A DNA stretch of 64,000 nt from Pictodentalium vernedei (GCA_031216915.1 CM062289.1:17958520-18022519); one strand, 5' to 3'; shown: positions 44,931-55,639, numbered from the stretch's first letter. The notes: a model not told the origin generated them from the letters alone. Translations and numbers: made by a program.

Positions 44931-45790
44931 TTTTCTACTCTAAAATTGGCATGGCCTCAAAATTTCGACTCTGACATCAATCCGGTAAATTTTCTGACCC
45001 AGACACATTATAAATGATGCTTTTTCCGTTTCAGGACTTGTGAAAATTTTCAGTCACAAACAAAAATGCCAGGATACAAGGTCCGGGTTTTCCGATCCCC
45101 AAAGTGAAGTTTTTGCCGGTGTCATGCTAGTTTTTGCAGATACCAGTTATTTAAAAGCTATTGACTGTTGTTGTGCTTGGTGCTGCAAGTATGCACCCCG
45201 AACGGCCCTGCTATTTGGGATGAAGTCACGAGCCTACCTGGTGGGTTCTCGGACATTTAGAAACACCTTCTTGATAGTAGCATGTCATTGGAGTTGAATT
45301 CTGTGACTGGAGCGAGGGTGTTGAAATAGTACCATCAATGACTTCGCACGACCATTACCATTCATCATCCAATAATTACATTGTTAATGTAGTTCTACGT
45401 TTTGGTCCAAATACTCAATTCCCATTGGTCAGCTGGATGAAAACGTCATGACCAAATGTAATTCATTTTTCAATGAATACATTTGGTCGAACTTTGACCC
45501 GCATTTACGGTAGATCGCAGCTGACAGAATGTAATTCGGGCGGTGTTTGGGCGGGTTTTTAACTTTTAGCGCCTCTCGCAGTTATCAACTCCGCTGCTGT
45601 TTCTTTGGTGACATTTCCCAACTGTGGCATAAAACCCGTCACTAAAATACTCGTTTCCATTTCTAATGTTGTGAAAATTAAAAAACAGAGTTGTGCTCTT
45701 TGTATTTTGTGTAAGGGTGGTTTTTCGCTTCGTTCGTTCGTACATGTTTTTCGTCTTTCTGATTTGTTGTTTGGTAAAAAGTAGTTTAAA
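44931..45790. other. No gene supported; short palindrome at 45449-45490
   Basis: gaccaaatgtaattcatttt / aatgaatacatttggtc forms a small hairpin. An 85-codon open frame at 45040 has no recognisable features. Confidence 0.4.
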
Positions 45791-45801
45791 CAGTTATGGA
45801 A

Positions 45802-45949
45802 TGTAATTATAAGAATTGAATGCAATTTTTATAATCTTTATTGGAGTATGAACGTGTGGGAATGGGATTCATACACAATTTGTACGCATTCCCACACGTT
45901 CATACTCCAATAAAGATTATAAAAAATGCATTCAATTCTTATAATTACC
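45802..45949. mobile_element. 148-bp near-perfect palindrome, arms ~63 bp
   Basis: Left arm atgtaattataagaattgaa, tgcaatttttataatcttta and ttggagtatgaacgtgtggg; the right arm mirrors it around a 22-base loop (ggattcatacacaatttgta). No other copy in the window. Confidence 0.9.
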
Positions 45950-46013
45950 ATTCATCATTATCCGTTCACATCATTCGCACCCTGGACTCCGAGACTCCTG
46001 GACTCCGAGGTGC

Positions 46014-47217
46014 TAACTACTGAACAATGGAGCTCCCACTTGTTATCCAAGAAACACATGTCAGAGTGAAGGCTACCCTTGCTACCATGCCACCTGGAGT
46101 ATCCAGGTGCTCAAGGGTAAAATTCACCTGACAGTGGATTTTGATAAAGAAACCGAACCGCCGTCCTTGGAGAGATGTAGCACCTTTCGCGAGGGGACCC
46201 CCCCCCCCCCCGAACTGGTCACCCTCCAAGTGACACGGACTTGCCGGATGATGCCAAGAAGACGGAAGCCGCTGAAGCAAAGAAGAAAAGGAGAAGAAAG
46301 AAAGGACCTTCCGCCAGACGATGCGATGCCCGCCGACTGACGGTGTCCATGGAGAAGAAAAGGACGGAAAAGGAAGAGAGGGAGGCTAACCATGGCGTTG
46401 AAAGCTCAATGCCTGCTACCCCTGGCCGTTCCACGTCCACCCTGGTCCCCCCCCCCCACACTCCTGTGGAGGGTTCGGAGGACGCTGGTTCGGCAGGCAA
46501 CACTCCAATCTCCAGCCCATCACACTCTTCCTAGGAAGATGGAGGAGGGAGGTTTGTTTATGGAGCAGGAAGTTGAGCCGGACAGTGCACATGTTGCTAC
46601 ACCCGCTCTTGCTCTTCCATCCTTTATCGACCAGAACACCATCCAGGAAGCTCACACCGCGGAGTCCGTGGAAAGCATCCTTGGGGAAAGGGCCAGGGAC
46701 GTCGAACATCTAGCCCTTCTCCAACAAACGCTGAATACCTTGGATAACCGCGGACTCGTGGAAAGTACGATTAGAGGAGCATTACAGAGTGTCAGCAACC
46801 ACTATCTGCGCACTACTCCAGAGAGCTCTCCATCACCGGGAGCTGCAAGGGATAGACCATACCAACCTAGTCAGTCCTCCATCACCCCTCCTTCAACACC
46901 ACCACAGCCACCTCCTCCAAAAAAGAACAGGAGGAAACATAGACGGCGCTGAGTACCTGTTCCAATTTCCTCCTTTACCACGGACAGACATTCAAATCAT
47001 ATACAGTTAATGAGGGTCGAAAGGGGCTTGCACCATACCGTCCCTGTGCTCCTTCGGTGCGTAAAACCATTTCATCCGATCGCACGACCCTACTCGATGA
47101 AGGCCAGGTTCTGGATGTGTGTCTTGAGACCAGCGGGCAACAGAAGTTGGCCTACGAGCTTCTTTTGGGTATACAGGATGTTACTTTATCACAAGATATG
47201 GTCGTAAATGCGATAAC
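46014..47217 (+). pseudogene. Frameshifted coding relic, unrecognised (possibly from a multicopy element)
   Basis: Coding character moves between frames. The first section is open from 46016: a Cys/His-containing region (NGAPTCYPRNTCQSEGYPCY, HATWSIQVLKGKIHLTVDFD) and then KETEPPSLER. The frame shifts at the C13 tract (46199-46211) into a very basic stretch (PDDAKKTEAAEAKKKRRRKK) and PTPVEG-like linker, shifts again near 46510-46535 into MEEGGLFMEQEVEPDSA and a Pro-rich tail ending KKNRRKHRRR (46952). It shifts once more into GRKGLAPYRPCAPSVRKT and LLDEGQVLDVCLETSGQQKL, ending TGA near 47217. The regular CxxxxxxC...CxH spacing suggests a small zinc-binding or secreted module, but I cannot name it. 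Because the first shift sits in a homopolymer, part of the damage could be sequencing error. Confidence 0.5.
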
Positions 47218-47860
47218 TTGAGTTCTAAATGATAGAACTTAGAGCTACTATGATATCTATGGCTGGAGATAATCTGGTCTATATTTAGATGTAACAGAAG
47301 GAATGTGTGCACACATGTACCAGCACGATGATCCAGTTATCATAAACAAATAATTATGTCTTTGGCTTGATGTGTGCATTCCAGATATATGACCTGCATA
47401 GACTGGATGTTCTATGGAAATCTGACAAAAATACCAGCCACTCTAAAATGAGCCTATTTTAGACGGCGGGCAGAAGGGCTATATGGTTTTCAATTCAGGG
47501 TTTTAACGAAATCGATTAATATTTTCTTCCAGGACTCCTTTCAGTGCAGAGTAAGAATACATTCTTCACGTGGGCTGGCGAGCGAATGGCGGCAGTGCGA
47601 GTGGACCGATTGATAAAAAAAAAAATAAGAAAATATCGAAAAAAAAAATGGATTTGATCTTATCTTTTGAATGACAGCACATTCACACCCGGGGCTACAC
47701 GTCAGTATTATGTGGTCATTGATGGCTCAGAAAAACAACTAGAGTTGCCTCCCCTTGTTTGTCTTCGCACGGGCTTATTTTACCCGGAGGGTCGGTTTGA
47801 GACACTTTCCCCATATTTACGGGCATACTAGACATTTATGCCAACGTATCGACCCTATCC
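47218..47860. other. No gene seen
   Basis: Unclassified sequence following the coding relic; AT-rich with A-runs near 47620. Confidence 0.4.
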
Positions 47861-47865
47861 CCCCC

Positions 47866-48069
47866 ACGCGCCATTCAACGGATATCGCCATTGAATATTT
47901 ATCGTTTTTTCCGAATTTTTGCATCAAAAACATAACCTATAGTCCCTCATTGGAACGATTTGGTCGAGCTCATTCCAATGTGGGGTCATAAATTATGTTT
48001 CGAGCCAAAAATGTTAGTTATTCTAGAATGTATTTTGCACCCTACTGGTCGTGTTAGATAACGGATTAA
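47866..48069. mobile_element. Diverged type-A2 MITE
   Basis: aaaaacataacctatagtcc / ggggtcataaattatgtttc with tcattggaacgatttggtcg; right end gttagataacggattaa. Confidence 0.65.
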
Positions 48070-48124
48070 GAATGTTTCAACTCAGTGAGTATGGGCGCAG
48101 TGAACCATTAGGCGAGGTTACACA

Positions 48125-48338
48125 GGCGAGGACCTCTTTGTAGACTAGACTGGTTACATAGCCGAGGACCTCTTTGTAGACTAGACTGGTAACATAGGCG
48201 AGGACCTCTTTGTAGACTAGACTGGTAACATAGGCGAGGACCTCTTTGAAGACTAGACTGGTAACAGGCGAGGACCTCTTTGAAGACTAGACTGGTAGCA
48301 TAGGCGAGGACCTCTTTGAGGCCTAGACTGGTTCCGGG
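48125..48338. repeat. 36-bp minisatellite, 6 copies
   Basis: Unit ggcgaggacctctttgtaga then ctagactggtaacata. Unit starts at 48125, 48161, 48197, 48233, 48267 and 48303; one unit lacks 2 bp. Confidence 0.92.
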
Positions 48339-48440
48339 CCATAACAGCGTCGAATTTTTTTACAGAATAAGGCTGATGGACCGGAAGGTGTAGCATGTTG
48401 AAGGCACATGTCTTTCACCAATAGAGATTAGGCTTCGTTT

Positions 48441-49909
48441 ATGATAATAATAATAATAATAATTTATTTTCTGGAGCGTAAAACCACAAATAGTGCTCTA
48501 AAACGCTTGACGGAATATAAATACACTTTTCTGAAATAAAGAGTCACATCTGTTTTTGGTTTCCTCTTACAGAGGTTCAGGAGAATGCTTCAGTGAATAG
48601 GAAAGTTTTAAGATTTCTTTTGAAGACATCGAGAGTTTCTGAAATTCTGACACTAATTGGCAGGGAATTCCACAACCTGGGACCCACGATGGGGAACACA
48701 CGATCATGAGCCTGATTAGATCTGCTAAAAAGTACAACTAGTTGAATGTGGTTTTTAGATCTGAGACTGCGTGATGGTTTATATACAGTGAGGAGCTCTT
48801 GCATGTAAACTGGAGCCAGTTTGTGGATATATTTGAATACCGAGATCAATATTTTGAAATCACTTCTTTGTTTAACTGGAAGCCAATGTAATTGTCTTAA
48901 AACAGGTGTTATGTGTTCAGAGCGTTTGGTACCAGTAATTATCCTAGCAGCAGTATTCTGAGCTTTTTGAAGCTTCTAAATCAGGCACTGGGACAGCCCC
49001 ACTAACACTGAATTACAATAGTCTAGTTGTGAGGTGATGAAGGAGTGCACAAGTTTTTCAAGTGCTGACTGGTTAAGATAAGGTTGCAGTCTTCCAACAT
49101 TACGAAGCTGTCAGTAGCATTTTTGACATATTTTATTGATATGGATGTCTAGTTTTAAATTTGAGTCCATAATCAGTCCAATATTCCTGGCCGATTCACT
49201 TTTCATAGTGATGTTGTTTCCAACCAGAATTGATGTAACAGGGGGTGTAGGCATACGAACCCCGGATATCACTAAGAATTCAGTTTTAGAGTCATTCATT
49301 TTCAGTTTAAAGTCTATCATCCATTCCCGCACAAGATTTGTGCAAGTTTCCATGTTATTGATTGCGGTGAATGAGTCACTGGGAACAGATGGGTTGAATG
49401 TGATGTACAGTTGGGTGTCGTCTGCGTACAGATGATATGATATGCCATGCTTTTTAAGAAGGTGACCGAGAGAAGAAGTGTACAGAGTAAACAAGAGTGG
49501 TCCAAGAACTGAGCCCTGAGGAACACCACACTTTAACGTCCTGCTTTCTGAACCGATCTTATTGATATATATTTGTTGACTGCGACCTTCTAGATATGAT
49601 GCAAACCACGATAAGACAGTTCCACATATGCCATGCTGTGTCAATGTCTGCATGAGTATTCCATGGTCGACTGTTTCGAATGCTGCTGACAAATCCAAGA
49701 GAACAAGCAGTACAGCCTTACCCCCAGACACTGATTTAACAATGTCATTGTTGACTCGCAGTAAGGCTGTTTCTGTACTGTGGTTGGCTTTATATGAAGA
49801 CTGGAAGGGCTCTAAAAGATCATTTTCATGCAGATGATTTTGAGTTGTAAAGCAAAAATCCTTTCCAACAATTTAGACAGGACAGAGAGGTTCGATACTG
49901 GTCGATAAT
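48441..49909 (-). mobile_element. 5'-truncated non-LTR retrotransposon (CR1/L2-like LINE)
   Basis: Minus-strand element with a 3' microsatellite tail (ATT)n at 48443-48465 and a 5' truncation at the C tract starting at 49910. It keeps most of the reverse transcriptase and the C-terminal domain (see the pseudogene entry). The 3'UTR is about 130 bp (48441-48576). No target duplication was identified. Jockey-superclade families share this layout; CR1/L2 is favoured by the C-terminal LHWLPV...LWNSLP motifs. Confidence 0.9.
48577..49905 (-). pseudogene. Reverse transcriptase of the LINE, two stops and one frameshift
   Basis: Reading leftward: YRPVSNLSVLSKLLERIF, a frameshift near 49835-49855, then HENDLLEPFQSSYKANHSTE and TALLRVNNDIVKSVSG. 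Next come catalytic motif A (LLDLSAAFETVDH), GVPQGSVLGPLLF (PQGSVLGP at 49498-49521) and the polymerase active site YADD (49417-49428), then KMNDSKTEFLVI. An in-frame TGA lies at 49111-49113. Reading continues [31 protein letters not shown] and a TAG at 48976-48978, then QNTAARIITGTKRSEHI, LHWLPV and the C-terminal VGPRLWNSLPISVRI with FKRNLKTFLF, stopping at 48577. The otherwise continuous frame indicates modest age. It copies RNA into DNA at the insertion site when intact; this copy cannot. Confidence 0.93.
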
Positions 49910-49919
49910 CCCCCCCCCC

Positions 49920-50120
49920 CCCACACCAAACAACTGTCCAACATTATGTGACCCTGGCTTTTGAAAGTGTCATTAAAACTCCAAACAGGTGGGTTCAGCT
50001 TTGAATTTCCAAAGGATCATTTAAAATTTACCTTGTGCCCTTGGCACTGTTTAACCTGAATCAAGTTCTAGTTGTCTATTTTTTGTGCACATATAAAATG
50101 TTTTTTCACAATTTAAATTT
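49920..50120. other. SINE-tail fragment and featureless sequence
   Basis: tatgtgaccctggcttttga then aagtgtcattaaaactcc resembles the gttaaaccccaataaa-type SINE tail. Nothing else. Confidence 0.45.
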
Positions 50121-50128
50121 TTTGGAGT

Positions 50129-50536
50129 CAGGCGCGTAGCCAGGATATCAAAGTTAGGGGGGGGGGGGGGCAAGATTAATTGCTAGGGAGAGGGGCTAGT
50201 TCAGCTGACCGAACGTATCGGCTACCCCCCCCCCCCCCTTCTGGGGGGAGACGACTACTAGGCGGCATATAGAATAGGATGCGCAGCATAATCCTAGCCA
50301 CCTAGCGGCGAGATGGGGGCGAGCACAAGAGGGGAACACCCGCTCTCGCTGGAGGAAGGGGGGGGGGGGGAGGCTCCCTGGGAAATATTTTGAAATTCGA
50401 GACAAAACAATGCAATTTTCTTGACTCTGAGTCCATTTGTGTCCATAATTTATAAGTTGTGAAAGGCATCAATAATTAGGCCACATCACCGGGGGAGGGG
50501 GGTGCCCTCCTCAGCCCCCTCCTGGCTACGCCACTG
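50129..50536. mobile_element. 408-bp hAT-like MITE (type K), copy 1
   Basis: Ends CAGGCGCGTAGCCAGGATAT and, mirrored, CAGTGGCGTAGCCAGGAGGG. Flanks tttggagt (50121-50128) and attgaagt (50537-50544) match at 6 of 8 positions. Contains three G/C homopolymers and a half-copy of the type-K hairpin arm (ccataatttataagttgtga). Confidence 0.85.
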
Positions 50537-50544
50537 ATTGAAGT

Positions 50545-51062
50545 GTCATCCAATGATCTCTCGAAAAACTCCCGAGTATTTATAAACAAAAATTTAGTTG
50601 TGTAAACTCTTAATAAATAAGTGAATAAAATAATGCATTAAACCCTAATTATGACATCCAACATATTTCCATAACGCCCTGATATAGGCTTCTAAGTAAT
50701 GCACTAGCTGAAAAGCACGCCTGGGAAGAGTGTCAATCAAAACGGTCTAGCCTACCCCCACCACTATGGTCCGATGTGAGAAATGTTTGTTTTAATTGGG
50801 ACAAAAGTCATAATATCTATGATTCTATAGAGATTTTGAAAGAGTTAAACGAAATGCAAAAAACTGTTAAAAAATTGTGGCTAGTGGAACTAGGGTATCA
50901 AAAACAGGTGCCATGTCATTTGTTTTGATACCCTATAGTTCCACAAGGCAGGTGCCATCTCATCGATACCCTATAGTTCCACAAGACACACATTTAATTA
51001 GTATGATATAACCCACAACAGAGACTTGATATGTGTTACCACTGACTGTGTAGAAAATTTCT
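50545..51062. other. No gene; palindrome at 50885-50990 (type L)
   Basis: gtggaactagggtatcaaaa and acaggtgccatgtcat are mirrored by ttttgataccctatagttcc; a second, partial repeat of gataccctatagttccacaa follows at 50968. Confidence 0.6.
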
Positions 51063-51070
51063 GGTATCGG

Positions 51071-51536
51071 CAGTGGCGTAGCCGGAGAGGGGGTATATAT
51101 ATACATACCACCCCCCTCAAATTTCAGCCATGCCCCCACCCCCCGTTCACCCATTAGGGAACATCAGGGAAGAAATTTTAATATCTAGCAATTTACTTGA
51201 TTCTGAGTCCGTTTGTGTTCATAATTTATAAGTTGTGAAAGGCATCAATAATTAGGCCACATTGTGGCCTAATTATTGATGCCTTTCAGAACTTGTTAGT
51301 CCCCCTTGTGACCAAATTATTGATGCCTTTTACAACTTATAAATTATGGACACAAACGGACTCATAGTCAAGGAAATTGTGAGTTATGTCTCGAATTTCA
51401 AAAGTTTTCCCGGGAGAAGGCTAATGAGAGGGGACACCCCCTTTTGTGCTCGCCCACATCTTGCTGCTGCAGGGCTTAGATGCCCCCCTCCCCCTAGATA
51501 TTACCCCCTAACTTTGATATCCTAGCTACGCGCCTG
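51071..51536. mobile_element. 466-bp hAT-like MITE (type K), copy 2, opposite orientation
   Basis: Ends CAGTGGCGTAGCCGGAGAGG and, mirrored, CAGGCGCGTAGCTAGGATAT, with an exact 8-bp duplication ggtatcgg at 51063-51070 and 51537-51544. Inner palindrome cataatttataagttgtgaa and ggcatcaataattaggccac with mirror at 51262-51355. Confidence 0.92.
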
Positions 51537-51544
51537 GGTATCGG

Positions 51545-52100
51545 ATTGTATTAGAACGCTCGCAGTGTAATTAACCCTGCCTTTACCACAGTCGTTTTCT
51601 GCCCATCGGGTTATTACTATTGTATACGTGTATCAGGAGTATGATGCCTATCTTTATGGTGTTTGCATAATTTATCTCCCCGAAGAATATGGCCGATTTT
51701 CCCGACGGGGTGGGGGGGGGGGGGGGGCATCCGTAACCTTCTACCCAAATTCCTCCTGTCAGGAGCATCATGAACATCTATTTATCTATTTTCAGATAAT
51801 ACGGACGTATTATTTTCCCTTATCAGCATTACACGAGCTCTTGAAGAGATCATTTCGGTGGGGAATTCATGAAACATGAAACACAATTTGGAAAGAAAAT
51901 AAAATAGTTTCATGATTCATTTTGACTGTTTCGTCGTAGAAAAAAATATTATCGATTAGTGTTAACAATCTGTGACTTTATATAGGAACAAACAATGGCG
52001 AAATATACAATGCTTTGTTGCGAGAACATGTTCATGTTACGTAAGACATTAGGAGGTAACGGTTTCTTTTGTGTAAGGGGAACAACTCCGAAAAACACCT
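51545..52100. other. Putative upstream region of the 52.2-kb gene
   Basis: Contains a G15 tract at 51709-51727 and no recognised repeat afterwards. No TATA-like element is convincing. Confidence 0.35.
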
Positions 52101-52215
52101 AATTAACATTTGGCCAAGTCCTTAGCAACGATCCAACAAACTAATCCTTTCGAGACGAGAAGAGTTAGTGTAGTTGTTCTATGGATTGAGAACTGTAACG
52201 GACTGCTTTGGGAAT

Positions 52216-52346
52216 ATGACTTCGTTAGAACTCTTCCCCAGTGTCGAACATAAAGTTGAAGTGCCAAAAGAATGGGGTACAGGAGACTATAAAGATGAGG
52301 CCAAAGCGAAGGTGTTTTTACCCAAATCGGCGTCATTTCAGTACAC
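52216..52346 (+). CDS. First coding exon of an unrecognised gene (continues right)
   Basis: ATG at 52216 opens a frame of 43 codons plus 2 bases that ends at a perfect donor (TACAC|GTAAGT, GT at 52347). The peptide starts MTSLELFPSVEHKVEVPKEW and continues GTGDYKDEAKAKVFLPKSAS then FQY: charged, no signal peptide or membrane segment, like the N-terminus of a soluble protein. It is too short to stand out as a long open frame but stands out by composition in repeat-poor surroundings. No downstream exon is convincing inside this window, so the next exon is more than a few kb away or hidden among repeats. I could not assign a family. Confidence 0.62.
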
Positions 52347-52637
52347 GTAAGTTAAACTTATTAACTACTAGAAAGCTCTCAATGTGACAAATTCGTATTT
52401 ACATAGCGAGTATTTAAACAGTCGGACAATATAACACACAGTGTATAGTTGAACAGAATTTAAAATCCATTTATAATCTTTTGAATTCTAGTTTAGTGTC
52501 AGTAGCAAGTTCGTGAGGTTTTATATGAAGTGTTCATTCATAAATAATAACTGACGTATGGATTACATTTAAGTTACTTCTACCATTCTAAAATAACAAA
52601 AAATAAAATAAAATAATGCTCAATAGGAAAGAATAAA
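52347..52637 (+). other. Presumed first intron, proximal part
   Basis: AT-rich sequence following the GTAAGT donor; no open frame. Confidence 0.45.
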
Positions 52638-52650
52638 TATTCAATTTATA

Positions 52651-53024
52651 TTTATTTATTTATTTATTGGTGTTTAAGGTCACATACTTATGCACAATGG
52701 CTAATCGTGACCGTGACAGTTTTACGGGTGGAGGAAGCCGGAGTACCCGGAGAGAACCACCGAGCAACGACGAGCAGCTGTCAGCTCTCCAACATCGTAA
52801 CTCTGAACTCTGCACCGCAGCACAGGCAGGGTTAGATTGGTTGAAGACATGCGCACCATCGACGTGCAGTACGCCTCAGTACACAGCGTCATCGTGCCCC
52901 CATGTAGGCAACCGGGGTGAGGTGTCTTGCCCAAGGACACAACGCGGTTGCCGCAGGTGGGATTCGAACCGAGGACCTCTCGGCTTGCAGCCTGCACCTC
53001 TACCAACTGAGCCACCGCGCCCCC
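52651..53024 (-). mobile_element. SINE-1, full length, minus strand, exact 13-bp target duplication
   Basis: Flanks tattcaatttata at 52638-52650 and 53025-53037. Tail complement tttatttatttatttattgg; B box complement gggattcgaaccgaggacc; A box complement ccaactgagccaccgcg. Lies in the putative first intron of the 52.2-kb gene. Confidence 0.96.
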
Positions 53025-53050
53025 TATTCAATTTATACAGAAGTTTTTAA

Positions 53051-53274
53051 CTGGTTGAGGGCTAGAAGCCACTATCAGGGCATTCAAAAACGAGGGTACC
53101 AGCGCAAAAGCCAGCATTTTCCAGTTCTGTCAAAATAATATTTTCTTTATATAAATTTGTTTTATTACAAATTATTGGAGAGTGTCCACGGGCACTCTCC
53201 AATAATTTGTAATAAAACAAATTTTGATGAACAAATTCAGCCCATAAAAAAATAATAATATAACCCTCAACCAG
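53051..53274. mobile_element. Type-C MITE, intact
   Basis: TTAA 53047-53050 and 53275-53278. Ends ctggttgagggctagaagcc and, mirrored, ctggttgagggttatatt. Core tattacaaattattggagag / ctctccaataatttgtaata. Confidence 0.9.
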
Positions 53275-53289
53275 TTAATTGATAGAGTG

Positions 53290-53687
53290 CCAGATAATGT
53301 TTTGGTGAAGAAATTATTCGCCAAGAATTGTTTTGTAACAGTTTATTGCTGCGTGCCTACATGCATTTGCCAATAACTTGTAACAAAACATTTGTCAATG
53401 AACAGAACATGATATTCTCCTGCATTAATAAACGCACGTGCTCGCTGGCTCGTTGTTTAGTCCATTGAACTTTGAATAAAAAAATCGTGGAAGGGTTCGA
53501 TCATGACTCGCTCAACCTCAACTGCTCAAATGAGAGTACACGGTCCCAAGTCTTTCAGCAACTTGATGGTACATTTACATTCAACCCGTGATAACCCTGC
53601 TGATTCCGCAATAATGATTTGGAGAGTTCGACAGTTCATCCCGTAAAACTGTCCGACATGATATAACCATGCCTGTTGAAAGTGTCG
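53290..53687. mobile_element. Decayed type-C hairpin and decayed SINE
   Basis: gaattgttttgtaacagttt / aacttgtaacaaaacattt (53318-53392), then SINE-like ttgaactttgaataaaaaaa, gggttcgatcatgactcgc and gcctgttgaaagtgtcgtta. Confidence 0.5.
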
Positions 53688-53691
53688 TTAA

Positions 53692-53932
53692 CCCTTTACC
53701 CAACGAATCGTCCGCATCCGCCCGCGTAATATGCAAATTCAGCAGTTGAAAAAAATATTATTTTTCAAAACTTTCGCCAAAACCATATCATGTGACCCCT
53801 CGTTGGAACGAGCTCGTCGAGATCGTTCCAACGAGGGGTCACATGATATGGTTTTGTTGAAATTTTTTGAAAAAATTTAAAAAATGATATTTAAAATAAT
53901 AAATTTTGATATCGTCTGCGTTGGGTAAAGGG
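53692..53932. mobile_element. Type-A1 MITE, well preserved
   Basis: TTAA 53688-53691 and 53933-53936. Core ccatatcatgtgacccctcg / cgaggggtcacatgatatgg. The arms carry CTCGTTGG / CCAACGAG where other A1 copies carry CTCATTGG / CCAATGAG. Confidence 0.92.
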
Positions 53933-53936
53933 TTAA

Positions 53937-54698
53937 GTCCCAATGAACAATTAAATTCTTTATAACCTCCCAACAAGTTCGCTATTTTGCAAGTAACATT
54001 TGGCAATTAATGTTTTTTTTCGATTGTCTGATGTGATCGACAAATTATATTTGGGGACTTTTGATATTCATAATTTTCGGGGAGGCGGAGCTGGGAGGGT
54101 AGCATACTTGGAAAGCCAGAGCCGTTTTTGACAACTCAATCGTTTTTGACTAAGAATGAACTGTATATTTTTATAATCTTGGTTAGTAAAATAGGTTCAA
54201 CTGGTGGAATGTCAGATTGATTTTGGTGATTTGAATTTTTCCACAATTATTGTTTTATTATAATTTATTAGAGTCTCAATAAACCAATACCCAGACACGA
54301 ACAAAATATCTGTCTTTAATTAATACATAGCACATTTAATGGGGATTGAAGTTTGGTGACGTGATTAAAACACGATCTTAATCACGCCTGAAGCTTGGAG
54401 AAGTCGGAAAAATCGTTGGCCGCCCGAATTCTCCCAACATGTACTTTGAAGGTGGTCAGTTAGTCAGTACGTTCCAAAGAAATCCCCCTCTTGGTATGAC
54501 AAGGACAGAAACGAACGTAAATAATGATATAGGTTCCCGTCTAAAGGCTGATCCGCGAGATTCGTAAAAATGGCAGATTCATGAAAACAGTACATATTTC
54601 TTATTGGGGTTTAACGACACTTTCGACAGCCAGGGTCACGTCGTGTCTCGGAAGTCGTACATATAAGTAGTAATATATGACAATCAAGTAATCATGTA
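53937..54698. other. No gene; SINE-tail fragment at 54600-54650
   Basis: ttattggggtttaacgacac and agccagggtcacgtcgtgtc is a minus-strand SINE tail. The rest is unclassified. Confidence 0.45.
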
Positions 54699-55074
54699 GG
54701 GTGCGCGGTGGCTCAGTGGTAGACTATTCTATGCTGGAGATCCCGAGTTCGATCCCCGTCCGGGACGACCCGCGTTGTGCCCTTGGGCAAAGCACTTTAT
54801 CCCGTCTGCCTACATGGGGAAGGGGGGGGGGGGCACGATGATGCCGTGTACTAAGTCGTACTGCACGTCGATGGTGCACATATCTTCAACCGCTGTAACC
54901 CTACTTGAGCGGAGCTTGAACAGAGTTAGAATGTTGAGGAGCTGACAGTTGCTCGTCGATGCTCGGTGGTTCCCTCCGGGTACTCCGACTTAGTCCACCC
55001 GTAAAACGGTCACGATTAGCCATTGTGCATAAATATGTGACCTTAAATACCAATAAATAAATAAATAAATAAAT
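54699..55074 (+). mobile_element. SINE-1 variant, full length, 12-bp target duplication
   Basis: Flanks agtaatcatgta at 54687-54698 and 55075-55086. Head gggtgcgcggtggctcagtg with a short D-arm, B box gagttcgatcc, a G13 run near 54820, and tail gaccttaaataccaataaat. This head variant (agactattctatgctggaga) also occurs at 56600. Confidence 0.94.
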
Positions 55075-55216
55075 AGTAATCATGTAAAAGATTTTACATG
55101 TTCGCGAACGCCAACATTTTCTCCGAAAGTCACTAATTTGAAAAAAGGTAGACCAGTTGACGAAATCATCTTTTTCATCATGCAAAACACACAAATGTTT
55201 TATATATCCTTCGTAT

Positions 55217-55583
55217 ATTTATTTATTTATTGATGTTTAAGGTCACATATTTATGCACAATGGCTAACCATGACCGTGACAGTTTTACGGGAGGAGGAAG
55301 CCGGAGTACCGGGAGAGAACCACCGAGCAACGACGAGCAGCTGCCAGCTCCCCAACATCGTAACTCCGCACTGCAGCACAGGCAGGGTTAGATTGGTAGA
55401 GGACATGCTCACCATCGACGTGCAGTACGCCTTAGTACACGGCGTCATCGTGCCCCCACGCGGGCAATGGAGATGAAGTATCTTGCCCAAGGACACAACG
55501 CGGTTGCCGCAGGTGGGATTCGAACCGAGGGCCTCTCGGCTTGCAGCCTGCAACTCTACCTTCTGAGCCACCGCGCTCCCATT
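55217..55583 (-). mobile_element. SINE-1, full length, minus strand, 9-bp target duplication
   Basis: Flanks cttcgtata (55209-55217 and 55584-55592). B box complement gggattcgaaccgagggcc; A box complement ccttctgagccaccgcg. Confidence 0.93.
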
Positions 55584-55639
55584 CTTCGTATAAAAGACCT
55601 CCTTAGAACTATGCGACAATCGAGCCGTCGTGTACACGA

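Noticed and set aside
46219..46709. Minus-strand frames of 89-97 codons opposite the coding relic
   Set aside because: Shadows of the plus-strand Lys/Arg- and Pro-rich coding sequence.
49136..49435. Plus-strand frame opposite the reverse transcriptase
   Set aside because: Antisense shadow of the LINE coding region.
50129..51536. A single 1.4-kb transposon bounded by GCGCGTAGC ends
   Set aside because: Inner CAGTGGCGTAGCC ends and the ggtatcgg duplication show two separate MITEs in opposite orientation.
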